NCBI RefSeq assembly: GCF_022815905.2
Contig: NZ_CP119327.1
Location: 1,612,001 to 1,676,000, forward strand
DNA length: 64,000 bases
From: Staphylococcus sp. NRL 16/872
GTDB taxonomy: Bacteria > Bacillota > Bacilli > Staphylococcales > Staphylococcaceae
Direction: 5' to 3'
Part shown: one piece after another, positions 39,822 through 50,100 of the stretch
Layout: every line of letters begins with the position of its first letter
Position numbering within the stretch: the first letter of the stretch is position 1
Notes under the pieces: model-generated
The model's input: the letters and a program-made list of their open reading frames with translations, nothing else
Told to the model about the DNA's origin: nothing
Databases searched by the model: none
Made by a program: the position numbers and the translations under genes

Positions 39822-41020
39822 TATTGCCACCTAGTTTCTAATATATCTAAAATTTGTTGAGCTAATTGCACTTTTTTCCCTTTCTTAATACTGTGCATCT
39901 CACCGTTTTTAAAATGCATCGTTAATTCATTATCATCGGATTTGAAACCAATGGATTGGTCGCCTACATTATTTGAAATAATAACATCTGCATTCTTGCG
40001 CTTTAATTTGTCTTGTGCATACTTTTCAACATTTTGTGTTTCTGCAGCAAAACCTACTAAATATTGGTGTGTTTTATGTTCACCTAAATATTTTAATATA
40101 TCTTTAGTACGCTTAAAAGTGACTGATAAATCCCCTTCTTGCTTTTTCATCTTTTGATCTAATACTTGTGTAGGCGTATAATCTGACACTGCCGCTGCTT
40201 TCACTACAATATCTTGTTCTGCATAGCGTTGTGTTACCGCTTGAAACATTTCTTCCGCGCTTTCAATATGGATAACCTGTATCCCAGTTGGATCCTCTAA
40301 TTGAGTAGGACCAGTAACTAATGTTACATGCGCGCCACGATCACGTAAGGCTTGGGCAATTGCAAATCCCATCTTTCCAGAAGAACGATTTGAAACAAAA
40401 CGGACTGGGTCAATTACTTCTACTGTAGGTCCCGCTGTAACTAGTGCATGCTTACCAGTGAAGCTACTATGTTGAATGTGTTGTTGTTGTTTAAAATAAT
40501 CGTTAAGAACACTTACAATTTGTAGCGGTTCTTCCATTCTTCCTTTTGCCACATAACCGCACGCTAAGAAACCATCACCAGGCTCAATAAAGTGATATCC
40601 ATCTGATTTAAGCACCTCAATATTACGCTGCGTACGTGGGTTCTCATACATATGTACATTCATCGCTGGCGCTATAAATTTAGGTGTTTCAGTAGCTAAC
40701 AGCGTAGACGTAACCATATCATCAGCAATGCCTACACTCAATTTAGCAATTATATTGGCAGTAGCTGGTGCTACTATAATCGCATCAGCCCAATCTCCTA
40801 GTGCCACATGTTGAATTTCTTGAGGATTCTCTTCTTTAAAAGTACTCGTGTAAACTGGATTTCTACCAATAGCTTGAAACGCTAAGGGTGTTACGAATTC
40901 TTGAGCATGATCTGTAAGCATAACTCTTACATCGTAACCAGCTTGTGTTAACTTACTTGTTAAATCAATTGCTTTATAAGCTGCAATCCCACCTGTTACG
41001 GCGAGTAGAATGTGTTTCAT
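39821..41020 (-). CDS. coaBC: Bifunctional phosphopantothenoylcysteine decarboxylase/phosphopantothenate-cysteine ligase
   Basis: CoaBC performs two successive steps of coenzyme A synthesis. The 399-residue protein has an N-terminal flavoprotein decarboxylase domain with the catalytic His in EIQHVALGDWAD, PAMNVHMYEN (near 117) and the catalytic Cys in GDGFLACGYVAKGRM (near 154). The C-terminal ligase domain starts near 188 (HALVTAGPTVEVIDPVRF) and has the conserved KMKKQEG segment (near 283). It overlaps priA by one base. Confidence 0.97.
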   Translation of the reverse strand: MKHILLAVTGGIAAYKAIDLTSKLTQAGYDVRVMLTDHAQEFVTPLAFQAIGRNPVYTSTFKEENPQEIQHVALGDWADAIIVAPATANIIAKLSVGIADDMVTSTLLATETPKFIAPAMNVHMYENPRTQRNIEVLKSDGYHFIEPGDGFLACGYVAKGRMEEPLQIVSVLNDYFKQQQHIQHSSFTGKHALVTAGPTVEVIDPVRFVSNRSSGKMGFAIAQALRDRGAHVTLVTGPTQLEDPTGIQVIHIESAEEMFQAVTQRYAEQDIVVKAAAVSDYTPTQVLDQKMKKQEGDLSVTFKRTKDILKYLGEHKTHQYLVGFAAETQNVEKYAQDKLKRKNADVIISNNVGDQSIGFKSDDNELTMHFKNGEMHSIKKGKKVQLAQQILDILETRWQ

Positions 41021-41102
41021 AATCGGCTTTCTCCCTTACTTTTTTCGTTTATTAAATAGGTTTTTACATTAAATTAATTATACACAAATCAGTCGAATAA
41101 TT

Positions 41103-41160
41103 AAAAACACACACCCTAGCAAAATGAATGAATCATTTAATGTAAGGTGTGCGAATCTTT
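41103..41160 (-). terminator. Terminator after rpoZ
   Basis: GCACACC pairs with GGTGTGT across a long loop containing a second hairpin (AAATGA/TCATTT), followed by a T run on the minus strand. It separates gmk-rpoZ from coaBC. Confidence 0.65.
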
Positions 41161-41221
41161 TTATTATAGTCTCACAAATTAATACTAATTTATGAATTTT
41201 AAAATTATTTAAACGCTAAAC

Positions 41222-41433
41222 TTATGCGTAAAAATCATCTGGATATTCAGGTTCAATTTTACCATTAGCAATTTCTTCTAATGCTTGTCCAACTGGTTTA
41301 GCTGAATGATAACCATTTAATAAAGCTGTTTCTGGTTTTTCATCTAATTCACGTGCACGCTTAGCTGCAGTCGTAGCAATTAAGTATTTAGAATTAATTT
41401 TTGATTGTAATTGATTTAAAGGTGGGTTTAACA

Positions 41434-41434
<1 letters not shown>
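41222..41434 (-). CDS. rpoZ: DNA-directed RNA polymerase subunit omega
   Basis: Omega assists assembly of the beta-prime subunit. The 70-residue product MLNPPLNQLQSKINSKYLIATTAAKRARELDE is the standard Firmicute omega, with the conserved ATTAAKRARELDE block near residue 20-32 and an acidic C-terminus. Its start shares one base with the gmk stop, the conserved gmk-rpoZ pairing. Confidence 0.96.
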
Positions 41435-42060
<626 letters not shown>

Positions 42061-42215
42061 TTACGACCTCTCTAAGCTATTCTTCTATTATTTAAATATA
42101 ATATCACATTGAGGAATGAATTGTATAGAGTGAGAACGACAAACTTAAATCATGACGCTATGATTTTGCCATGTTACAATATAATGAATGAAAAAATTGA
42201 AGGTGGAAATTAATT

Positions 42216-43913
42216 ATGGCATACGATGGCTTATTTACTAATAAAATAGTAGACTCACTACAATTTCTAGTTTCTGGTAGAATTCACAAAATTAATCAAC
42301 CAGAAAACGACACAATAATTATGATTGTACGACAAAATCGTAAAAACCATCACTTATTATTATCAATACATCCAAGCTTTTCAAGAATGCATTTAACTAA
42401 TAAAAAATACGATAATCCATTTAATCCACCTATGTTTGCACGTGTATTCCGTAAGCATTTAGAAGGTGGCATTGTTAAAGCGGTGCGTCAAATCGGGAAT
42501 GACCGACGCGTAGAAATTGACGTCGAAAGTAAAGATGAAATTGGTGACACGATTAATCGTACTGTCATTCTTGAAATAATGGGTAAACATAGTAACCTCA
42601 TTTTAGTGGATGAAAATTATAAAATTATTGAAGGATTTAAACATCTGACGCCTAATACTAACCAATATCGTACAGTAATGCCTGGCTTCCAATATGATGC
42701 GCCTCCTACGCAAAATAAAATCAACCCATTTGAAATGGATGGGCAAGACGCATTAAAACATATTGATTTTAATAGTGGTAAAATTGCGAAACAATTATTA
42801 ACGACATTTGAAGGATTTAGTCCTTTAATTACAAATGAAATTGTCGACCGTTATCAATTTATGACTTCTGACACTTTACCTAAAGCATACGATGAAGTAA
42901 TGGAACAAACACGTCAGGAACCTGTACCTATTTTTCATAAAAATCATGAAACGGGCAAAGAAGATTTCTACTTTATGAAACTCAAACAGTTCCAAGATGA
43001 TGCCGTGATTTATGATTCATTACATGACTTATTAGATCGTTTTTATGATGCGCGTGGTGAACGAGAAAGAGTGAAACAACGTGCAAATGATTTAGTGCGC
43101 TTTGTTCAACAACAACTTCAAAAACAACAACACAAATTAAGTAAATTAGTTGATGAATACGAAGGTGCGAAAGATAAGGATACGCAACAATTATATGGTG
43201 AGCTCATTACAGCAAATATTTACCGTATTAAACAAGGTGATGAGTCTGTCACTGCGCTGAATTACTATACTAATGAAGAAGTGACTATTCCTTTAAATCC
43301 AACGAAGTCTCCTTCTGTAAATGCGCAATATTATTATAAGCAGTATAACCGCATGAAAACGCGTGAACGAGAACTTGATCATCAGATTAAATTAACGCGT
43401 GAAAATATTGATTACTTCGCTAATATTGAACAACAACTGGAACATATTACAGTGAACGAGATAGATGATATTAGAGATGAATTAGCTGAACAAGGCTTTA
43501 TGAAGCAACGTAAAAATGTTAAGAAGAAGAAAAATGAAAAGATTCAACTTCAAACGTATCTTTCAACCGATGGAGATACGATATTAGTTGGTAAAAACAA
43601 TAAGCAAAATGATTATTTAACGAATCGTAAGGCGCAAAAATCTCATATTTGGTTCCATACGAAAGATATACCAGGCTCTCACGTGGTGATTTTAAATGAT
43701 GCGCCTAGTGAGCAAACGATTAAAGAAGCAGCAATGATAGCGGGTTACTTCTCTAAAGCAGGTAACTCTGGACAAATACCAGTGGATTATACTGAAATTC
43801 GAAATGTTCATAAACCTTCAGGTGCGAAACCTGGTTTCGTCACATATGATAATCAAAAAACACTTTTTGCTACGCCTGATTACGATAAAATCCAAAGCAT
43901 GAAACAAAAATAG
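42216..43913 (+). CDS. rqcH: Ribosome quality control protein RqcH (NFACT family)
   Basis: RqcH is the bacterial Rqc2/NEMF homologue. It binds obstructed 50S subunits and adds alanine tails to stalled nascent chains; it was formerly annotated as a fibronectin-binding protein. The 565-residue protein has the NFACT-N domain (MAYDGLFTNKIVDSL to about 180), a helical coiled-coil arm (about 270-430) and the NFACT-R domain near 445-560 with HIWFHTKDIPGSHVVI. It is a monocistronic plus-strand gene, divergent from gmk, with a strong terminator. Confidence 0.95.
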   Translation: MAYDGLFTNKIVDSLQFLVSGRIHKINQPENDTIIMIVRQNRKNHHLLLSIHPSFSRMHLTNKKYDNPFNPPMFARVFRKHLEGGIVKAVRQIGNDRRVEIDVESKDEIGDTINRTVILEIMGKHSNLILVDENYKIIEGFKHLTPNTNQYRTVMPGFQYDAPPTQNKINPFEMDGQDALKHIDFNSGKIAKQLLTTFEGFSPLITNEIVDRYQFMTSDTLPKAYDEVMEQTRQEPVPIFHKNHETGKEDFYFMKLKQFQDDAVIYDSLHDLLDRFYDARGERERVKQRANDLVRFVQQQLQKQQHKLSKLVDEYEGAKDKDTQQLYGELITANIYRIKQGDESVTALNYYTNEEVTIPLNPTKSPSVNAQYYYKQYNRMKTRERELDHQIKLTRENIDYFANIEQQLEHITVNEIDDIRDELAEQGFMKQRKNVKKKKNEKIQLQTYLSTDGDTILVGKNNKQNDYLTNRKAQKSHIWFHTKDIPGSHVVILNDAPSEQTIKEAAMIAGYFSKAGNSGQIPVDYTEIRNVHKPSGAKPGFVTYDNQKTLFATPDYDKIQSMKQK

Positions 43914-43929
43914 TAAAGTATAAGAAGGA

Positions 43930-43970
43930 ATATCCACGTTATAAATTGCATATAACGTGGATATTTTTTT
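43930..43970 (+). terminator. Terminator after rqcH
   Basis: A 13-bp stem ATATCCACGTTAT/ATAACGTGGATAT with a short loop is followed by seven T residues. Confidence 0.92.
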
Positions 43971-44092
43971 GATTAATTGAAAGTAGTTCTTAGATAGATA
44001 TTCACTTGTTTAAGTTGTTACGCTTTCCGGTGGGAAAGGCTCAAGCCTGTAGTCTTGTAAAGCAGTTCTTAAATGGATTGACATTACACTTA

Positions 44093-44170
44093 AGTTGAGA
44101 TGCTTGCCTAGGGGGCTGGGTCGAGCCACGGTCTCGACACTCATCCTGCTCCCTTAGGCGTCACTCAACT
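44093..44170. repeat. 78-nt hairpin inside repeat copy A
   Basis: AGTTGAGA at the left pairs with CTCAACT at the right. Inside, GCCTAGGGGG pairs with CTCCCTTAGGC and TCGAG with CTCGA around a seven-base loop. The same structure occurs at 56143-56221 with a changed loop and a G-U to G-C type difference in the stem. Confidence 0.75.
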
Positions 44171-44199
44171 ACGTTTCGTTATCTATCTTAGAACTTCTT

Positions 44200-44223
44200 A
44201 CGTAAGTGTTTGAACACTTACGT
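44200..44223. repeat. Short palindrome 1 of repeat copy A
   Basis: ACGTAAGTGT and ACACTTACGT form a 10-bp stem with a four-base loop, followed by TCATT. Confidence 0.75.
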
Positions 44224-44251
44224 TCATTGATAACCTGCTCCCATACTCTCT

Positions 44252-44303
44252 CCCCAGCTTGCTTTGTTTGTAGACTTTCTATGCGAAAGTCTCTTTGCTG
44301 GGG
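44252..44303. repeat. STAR-like GC-rich hairpin in repeat copy A
   Basis: CCCCAGC pairs with GCTGGGG, with an inner AGACTTTC/GAAAGTCT stem, followed by CCCC. The GCTGGGGCCCC end resembles the STAR repeats of staphylococci. This block is absent from copy B. Confidence 0.6.
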
Positions 44304-44346
44304 CCCCGCGCTCAACTACGTTCCATTATCCATTTTAGAACTACTT

Positions 44347-44370
44347 ACCTAAGTGCTATAGCACTTAGGT
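44347..44370. repeat. Short palindrome 2 of repeat copy A
   Basis: ACCTAAGTGCTA and its exact complement give a perfect 24-bp palindrome followed by TCATTAATAATTAGCATAGG, which recurs after the palindrome at 56252. Confidence 0.75.
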
Positions 44371-44432
44371 TCATTAATAATTAGCATAGGAGTCTTCACA
44401 ACTACACTTCGTAATCTACCTTAGAACTACTT

Positions 44433-44455
44433 ACGTAAGTGTTGAACACTTACGT
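44433..44455. repeat. Short palindrome 3 of repeat copy A
   Basis: ACGTAAGTGTT and AACACTTACGT form a stem identical in sequence to palindrome 1 with a one-base shorter loop. Confidence 0.75.
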
Positions 44456-44644
44456 TCATTACTAATCTATCTCACATACTGCCTCACAATACATCTCCAA
44501 TTACTCAATAGAATTTCTTATCTGCGTACTATAACATTTAGATTTATTAAAACTACTACTTACTTAGTATCTTACAATTACTTTTCACTACTCATTTAAA
44601 AATTATCTTTCTTTAAGTATATAAAGTGTTTTTAAATTTATACA

Positions 44645-44702
44645 CAAAAAGGCACTTTCGCATATTTTATTTATCGTTAAACAAAATTTGCAAAGTGCCT
44701 TA
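44645..44702 (-). terminator. Terminator after the VOC-fold gene
   Basis: AAGGCACTTT pairs with GAAAGTGCCTT, with further pairing of the AT-rich inner stem, followed by TTTTT on the minus strand. Confidence 0.8.
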
Positions 44703-44731
44703 TATTTTAAGATGAAATTACATAATCTAAT

Positions 44732-45136
44732 TTATTTTTCTGGTAAAGCTAGTTGGAAGCTTACGCCAAATTTATCTTGTACCCAAGCAAATTCTCTGAA
44801 TGGTGGCATTGCTGTTTTAGGCATTAAAATAGCGCCTTCTTTTTTTAATCCGCTAAATAAACGTTCCATTTCCATCGCATTATCTACAGTGATATATAAT
44901 GAAATTGATGGGTTCATAGGAATGTCTTCCCCATTATCGGCATCAATAGCCATGAATACTTGACCATTTAAAGTGAAAATAAAATGTTGCACTGTACCTG
45001 GCACACCCGGGCCTTCTTCTCCATATTTCACCATAGTTAGAATTTCACTATTTTCAAATAAGCTTGTATATAAATTAATCGCTTCTTCAGCTTGATTATT
45101 AAACATTAAAAATGTTGTTATTTTAGGTATTTCCAT
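44732..45136 (-). CDS. VOC-fold (PhnB/3-demethylubiquinone methyltransferase-like) protein
   Basis: This 134-residue protein matches the PhnB-like glyoxalase/VOC superfamily. It has the N-terminal ITTFLMFNNQAEEAINLYTSLF, GTVQHFIFTLNGQVFMAID near residue 47, a linker with YITVDNAMEMERLF, and a C-terminal FGVSFQLALPEK. Despite the historical 3-demethylubiquinone label, no such role is expected in Staphylococcus; the substrate is unknown. GGGGG lies seven bases before the ATG. It is monocistronic, ends in a terminator and is divergent from a small peptide gene. Confidence 0.88.
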   Translation of the reverse strand: MEIPKITTFLMFNNQAEEAINLYTSLFENSEILTMVKYGEEGPGVPGTVQHFIFTLNGQVFMAIDADNGEDIPMNPSISLYITVDNAMEMERLFSGLKKEGAILMPKTAMPPFREFAWVQDKFGVSFQLALPEK

Positions 45137-45244
45137 GATAATCCCCCTACGTTTTTCTTTATGTTCACATTATTATTTTAAACTAATTATTAGTAATTTA
45201 ACAAAATTTCCATCCAAACCAGATAGTTTCTAAAACTTAATTTT

Positions 45245-45272
45245 TTGACTTATTGCGTTTTATCGTTACAAT
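45245..45272 (+). promoter_or_regulatory. Strong promoter of the 27-residue peptide gene
   Basis: A -35 TTGACT (45245-45250), a 16-base spacer and a -10 TACAAT (45267-45272) form one of the best promoter matches in the window, with a predicted start near 45279. Confidence 0.75.
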
Positions 45273-45302
45273 TAAGTAAAGTTAAATTGGAGGCTCTTCA
45301 CA

Positions 45303-45386
45303 ATGATGCATTTTCTTATCCCCCTATTATCTATGGTTATTGTGTTATTAATAGGCTGGGTTTTAATTAAAATTTTTATTCGTTAA
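45303..45386 (+). CDS. Small hydrophobic membrane peptide (27 residues)
   Basis: I do not recognise this peptide. It has 27 residues: MMHFLIP, a central hydrophobic helix LLSMVIVLLIGWVLI, and a basic end KIFIR. That layout fits a single membrane-spanning peptide with a positive C-terminus, as in type I toxins and small membrane regulators. GGAGG lies nine bases before the ATG, a consensus promoter lies about 30 bases before the GGAGG, and a terminator follows the stop by about 20 bases. The whole transcript would be about 170 nt. No antisense RNA promoter is evident. It lies between a divergent VOC gene and the convergent end of the pyr operon. Confidence 0.75.
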   Translation: MMHFLIPLLSMVIVLLIGWVLIKIFIR

Positions 45387-45407
45387 TATTATGAGTTGGA
45401 TACATTT

Positions 45408-45448
45408 AAACGCCATGAGAGGACGCGCTCATTGGCGTTATTTTCTTT
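45408..45448 (+). terminator. Terminator after the small peptide gene
   Basis: AACGCCA-TGAG pairs with CTCA-TTGGCGTT around a GC-rich loop, followed by ATTTTCTTTT on the plus strand. Confidence 0.8.
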
Positions 45449-45451
45449 TAT

Positions 45452-45511
45452 AAAAAAATGGTACATATACGACTATGTCTGGTTACAAACGAGCGTCGTA
45501 ATATATACCAC
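45452..45511 (-). terminator. Terminator at the end of the pyrimidine operon
   Basis: On the minus strand GGTATATATTACGAC pairs imperfectly with GTCGTATATGTACC across a 20-base loop, followed by ATTTTTTT. Confidence 0.7.
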
Positions 45512-45519
45512 TTTGTCTT

Positions 45520-45747
45520 TTAAATTTCGCCTTTTTGACGTAATTTTTCTTTTGCTTTTTTGAAAAAGTCAATTGTATGTTCGAAAGCTTCCATGTTTGT
45601 GGGTTTGCTTTCATTCTTGATGCTTTCAATACTTTCATCAATCGTTAGTGTATGGTCTGGGGTTTTAAAATTATGTTCACTATATAAAAAATCATTTACA
45701 TGTTTCATCTTAGTATAAAAATGATTTTTCTCTTTTTCAGTAGTCAC
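45520..45747 (-). CDS. Uncharacterised 75-residue protein downstream of pyrE
   Basis: I do not recognise this family. The protein is soluble, helical and highly charged (for example FEHTIDFFKKAKEKLRQKGEI at the C-terminus), with no membrane segment, cysteine or known motif. The start is a GTG with AAAGGGGG nine bases upstream, in the 29-base gap after the pyrE stop. It is very likely the last cistron of the pyrimidine operon, ending at a terminator. Position suggests co-regulation with pyrimidine synthesis, but no function can be inferred from sequence. Confidence 0.75.
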   Translation of the reverse strand: MTTEKEKNHFYTKMKHVNDFLYSEHNFKTPDHTLTIDESIESIKNESKPTNMEAFEHTIDFFKKAKEKLRQKGEI

Positions 45748-45776
45748 TATCCACTACCCCCTTTAGACATAGCTTA

Positions 45777-46385
45777 TTATAAGTTGTCTCTCCAATCAAC
45801 TAATGTTTGAATATCCTCTTCAGAAATTTGACCTTCTTCACGAGCTACTTCGATTAATTCATTATAGTTACTTAATGTATAGAAAGGTACACCAATGTCT
45901 TTAAACATTTTATCCGCTTTAGCTAAACCATAAGTGAAAATAGCTACTACACCTACTACTTCAGCACCTGCTTCTTGTAAAGCTTCTACTGCTGTAATTG
46001 ATGATCCACCAGTTGAAATTAAATCTTCCACTACTACTACTTTTTTACCTTTACTTTGAGCACCTTCGATTTGATTTTGTTTACCATGACTTTTACTTTT
46101 AGAACGTACATAGTTCATTGGTAAATTTAACTTTTCAGAGATATAAGCAGCATGAGGAATACCAGCTGTTGCAGTACCTGAAACAATCTCAACACCATCA
46201 AATTTATCAGTGATTAATTGACTTAAGCCATCGCGAATTGCTTCACGCACTTCAGGATAACCTAATGTCACGCGGTTATCGCAATAGATAGGTGATTTAA
46301 TACCAGAACTCCACGTATATAAATCGTTTGGTGATAATGTAACTGCTTCAATATCTAATAATGATTTCGCAATGTTTTTTGCCAT
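45777..46385 (-). CDS. pyrE: Orotate phosphoribosyltransferase
   Basis: PyrE attaches PRPP-derived ribose phosphate to orotate to make OMP. The 202-residue protein has the PRPP-binding signature [21 protein letters not shown] (near 115-135), the N-terminal [25 protein letters not shown] segment, and [21 protein letters not shown], a catalytic-loop region. It follows pyrF by one base and precedes a small unknown cistron. Confidence 0.97.
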   Translation of the reverse strand: MAKNIAKSLLDIEAVTLSPNDLYTWSSGIKSPIYCDNRVTLGYPEVREAIRDGLSQLITDKFDGVEIVSGTATAGIPHAAYISEKLNLPMNYVRSKSKSHGKQNQIEGAQSKGKKVVVVEDLISTGGSSITAVEALQEAGAEVVGVVAIFTYGLAKADKMFKDIGVPFYTLSNYNELIEVAREEGQISEEDIQTLVDWRDNL

Positions 46386-46386
46386 C

Positions 46387-47079
46387 TTAACCTAACCAAC
46401 TTTCTTTAATATTTTTATAACTTTCTACTGGATTTTGACTTTGCGTAATTGGACGTCCAACTACAATATGTGTTGCCCCTAATTGTTTAGCATCTTCTGG
46501 TGTAGTAATCCTCTTTTGATCATTAACCGCTGCCCCTTGTGGTCTGATCCCTGGTGTTACTTTTAAAAAGTCTGAACCTAACTCATTTGTTAATAATTCC
46601 GCTTCTAGTGGTGAACATACCACACCGTCGAGTCCAGCTTTCTGTGTTAATTTCGCATAATTCAATACGGCTTCTTCAATTGTCGTTTGAATATTTTGTT
46701 CATTATGCAACATTTCTTCAGTAGTAGAAGTTAATTGAGTTACCGCTATAATCTTTGTACCTTTACTATATTTACGTAAACCGCGTACAGCTGCTTCCAT
46801 CATTTGTGTACCCCCAGCAGCATGCACATTAACTAAATCTACATCAAGTTTACCTAAGCCTTCCATTGCTTTTTCCACTGTATTAGGAATATCGTGCAAT
46901 TTAAGGTCTAGAAAGATATCATGTCCACGTGACTTAATCGTTTTAATTAAATCTGGCCCTGCTTGGTAAAATAATTCCATACCAATCTTCACAAACAGTG
47001 GTTCATCAAATTGATCAAGAAATGTGTTTACTTTATCTGCAGATTCGAAATCTAAAGCGATAATTGGTAAATCTTTCAT
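46387..47079 (-). CDS. pyrF: Orotidine 5'-phosphate decarboxylase
   Basis: PyrF decarboxylates OMP to UMP, the last de novo step. The 230-residue TIM barrel opens [14 protein letters not shown] and carries the catalytic [15 protein letters not shown] motif (Lys-Asp pair near 56-69). [17 protein letters not shown] (near 182) and [10 protein letters not shown] (near 206) bind the phosphate. It is 86 bases from carB; that gap shows only an imperfect hairpin and the ribosome-binding site. Confidence 0.97.
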   Translation of the reverse strand: MKDLPIIALDFESADKVNTFLDQFDEPLFVKIGMELFYQAGPDLIKTIKSRGHDIFLDLKLHDIPNTVEKAMEGLGKLDVDLVNVHAAGGTQMMEAAVRGLRKYSKGTKIIAVTQLTSTTEEMLHNEQNIQTTIEEAVLNYAKLTQKAGLDGVVCSPLEAELLTNELGSDFLKVTPGIRPQGAAVNDQKRITTPEDAKQLGATHIVVGRPITQSQNPVESYKNIKESWLG

Positions 47080-47165
47080 TTAAAAGCTCCTTTTGAAAAT
47101 GAACGACGAGAGCAGTGTAAGCTCAATGACTTATTCTACTCTGTCGCTCTTATCTTATTGATTAT

Positions 47166-50100
47166 TTACATATTTCTCATTGTGAATGTCATGCTTTCAA
47201 TAACATTTGTTAATGCGCTTGCTGTATCTAATGAAGTTAAGCAAGGTACACCGTTTTCTACAGTAGTACGACGGATTTGGAAACCATCTCTTTCTACTTC
47301 TTTACCTTTTGTCATTGTATTAATCACAATTTGTACTTCTCCGTTTTGAATACGTGTTAGTAAATCATCTTCTCCACCGATTTTACCTACGACTTCAACT
47401 GGGATGTGATGTTCTTTTAATTTTTCAGCTGTACCTTCTGTTGCTAAGATTTTATAGCCTACTTCATTTAAGCGATGTGCTATTTTTACGATTTCTTCTT
47501 TATCTTTATCACTAACTGTCATTAATACAGTACCGTGATCTTTAACTTCAACGCCACTACCCGTTAAGCCTTTATATAATGCTTTTTCTAATGTCATGTC
47601 TTTACCCATAACTTCACCGGTAGATTTCATTTCAGGTCCAAGCGTTACGTCTACATTTTTCAACTTATTAAAGCTGAATACTGGTGCTTTAACATATACA
47701 CCTTCTGAGTATGGTTGTACACCTTGTTTATAACCTAAGTCTTTCAACTTAGTACCCATAATCGCTTGCATTGCTAATTGCGCCATTTGAATATCAGTGA
47801 TTTTACTTAAGAATGGCACTGTACGGCTGGCACGTGGATTCACTTCTAATACGTAAACACCATCATGTGCGATAACGAATTGGATATTGATTAAACCAAC
47901 GATATTTAAACCTTTAGCCAATTTGATAGTGTAATCTTCTAGCGTATCGATATCTTCTTGGCTTAATGTTTGTGGTGGATACACTGCGATTGAGTCACCA
48001 CTATGCACACCTGCGCGTTCGATATGTTCCATGATACCAGGGATGATAACTGTTTCACCGTCTGAAATCGCGTCTACTTCGATTTCTTTACCTGTTAAAT
48101 ATCTATCCACTAATACAGGATGTTCTGGACTCGCTTTAACCGCTTGTTCCATATAGTTTTCTAATTCAGTATCGCTATTTACGATTTCCATTGCACGTCC
48201 ACCTAAAACATACGATGGGCGAACTACAACTGGATAGCCAATTTCACGGGCATTTTCAAGCGCTTCCTTAGGAGAAGTTGCTGTCTTACCTTTAGGTTGT
48301 GGCACATCGATCTTACGTAATAATGCTTCGAACTCTTTTCTATCTTCTGCACGGTTTAAGTCTTCTAGTGTCGTACCTAAGATTTGAACACCATGTTTCG
48401 CTAACTTATCTGCTAAGTTGATTGCTGTTTGACCACCGAATTGCACAACCACACCTTTAGGTTGTTCTAAGTTAATGATGTTCATTACATCTTCTTCAGT
48501 TAATGGTTCAAAGTATAATTTATCTGAAATTGAAAAGTCTGTTGAAACTGTTTCAGGGTTATTATTCACGATAATTGCTTCATATCCAGCATTTTGGATA
48601 GCCCATACAGCGTGTACAGTAGCATAGTCAAATTCTACCCCTTGACCAATACGGATTGGACCTGAACCAAGTACTAAGATTTTTTCTTTATCTGTAACAA
48701 TTGATTCATTTTCAGTTTCATACGTACCGTAATAATATGGTGTAGTAGATTCGAATTCTGCTGCACATGTATCTACCATTTTATATACTGGCTTGATATT
48801 GTTATCTTGGCGTAATTGATATACTTCTTCTTCTGTCATGCCAAAGCGGTGAGCGATAACTTTATCACTGAAGCCATAGTCTTTAGCATATTTAAGATAT
48901 TCTAAATCACCAGGATGTTCTTTTAATTCATGTTCAATGTTAATGATATTTTGGAATTTATTTAAGAAGAAATAATCGATTTGAGTCATGTTATGAATTT
49001 CTTCTAATGTTGTACCACGACGAATGGCTTCACCGATGAAGAATAAGCGTTCATCATCTTGATGACCAATACGTTCTTTAATATAGTCTAAGTCGAAACT
49101 TTCACCATTTGGTAAGCCTAAATGATGTACTCCATATTCTAATGAACGGATGGCTTTCAATAACGATTCTTCATATGTACGTCCAATAGCCATAACTTCA
49201 CCAGTGGCTTTCATTTGCGTACCCAGTTCTCGTTCACCTTTTTCAAATTTATCAAATGGGAAACGAGGAATCTTAGAAATAACGTAGTCTAACGTTGGTT
49301 CGAAGGCAGCATAAGATGTGCCAGTTACTGGATTTAACATTTCATCTAACGTTAATCCTACTGCGATTTTAGCCGCTAGTTTAGCGATAGGATAACCAGT
49401 TGCTTTAGACGCAAGGGCAGATGAACGTGATACACGTGGGTTTACTTCGATAATGTAGTAATTTAAAGAGTGTGGATCTAAAGCTAATTGAACGTTACAT
49501 CCACCTTCAATTCCTAAAGCTCTGATGACTTTAAGTGATACATCACGTAGCATTTGATATTCAACATCAGATAGCGTTTGGCTTGGTGCCACTACGATTG
49601 AGTCACCAGTATGGATACCGACTGGATCAATGTTTTCCATATTACATACTACAATCGCATTATCATTTTTATCACGCATTACTTCATATTCGATTTCTTT
49701 ATAACCTGCGATTGATTTTTCAATTAAACATTGTGTAGCAGGGCTATAATGTAAACCATTACTTACTACTTCTTTTAACTCTTCATCATTGTGACAAATA
49801 CCGCCACCAGTACCACCCATAGTGAATGCTGGGCGTACAATTAACGGATAACCTACTTGTTCTTTGAAAGCAAAAGCTTGTTCTACCGTATTTACGATAT
49901 CACTTTCAGGTACAGGAACATCTAAGTCATTCATTAATGATCTAAACAATTCTCTGTCTTCTGCTTGTTGAATTGATTCAAGTTCAGTACCTAATAGTTT
50001 TACATTATTTGCTTCTAATACACCGCTATCATGTAATTGAATCGCCATGTTTAAACCAGTTTGACCACCTAGTGTTGGTAGTAATGCATCAGGTTGTTCT

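Larger units (their letters stand above)
43985..44550. repeat. Large structured intergenic repeat (family R1, copy A)
   Basis: The 818-bp gap between rqcH and the VOC gene is mostly this element; no ORF is supported. It aligns along its length with 56035-56510. Motifs GTTCTTAGATAGAT and ATCTATCTTAGAAC recur in both orientations. The modules are an outer inverted pair, a 78-nt hairpin, a GC-rich STAR-like hairpin and three short palindromes, each followed by GTTCATT, with a decayed fourth module near 44511-44550. The remainder (44551-44644) is AT-rich DNA in which I see nothing. Confidence 0.8.
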
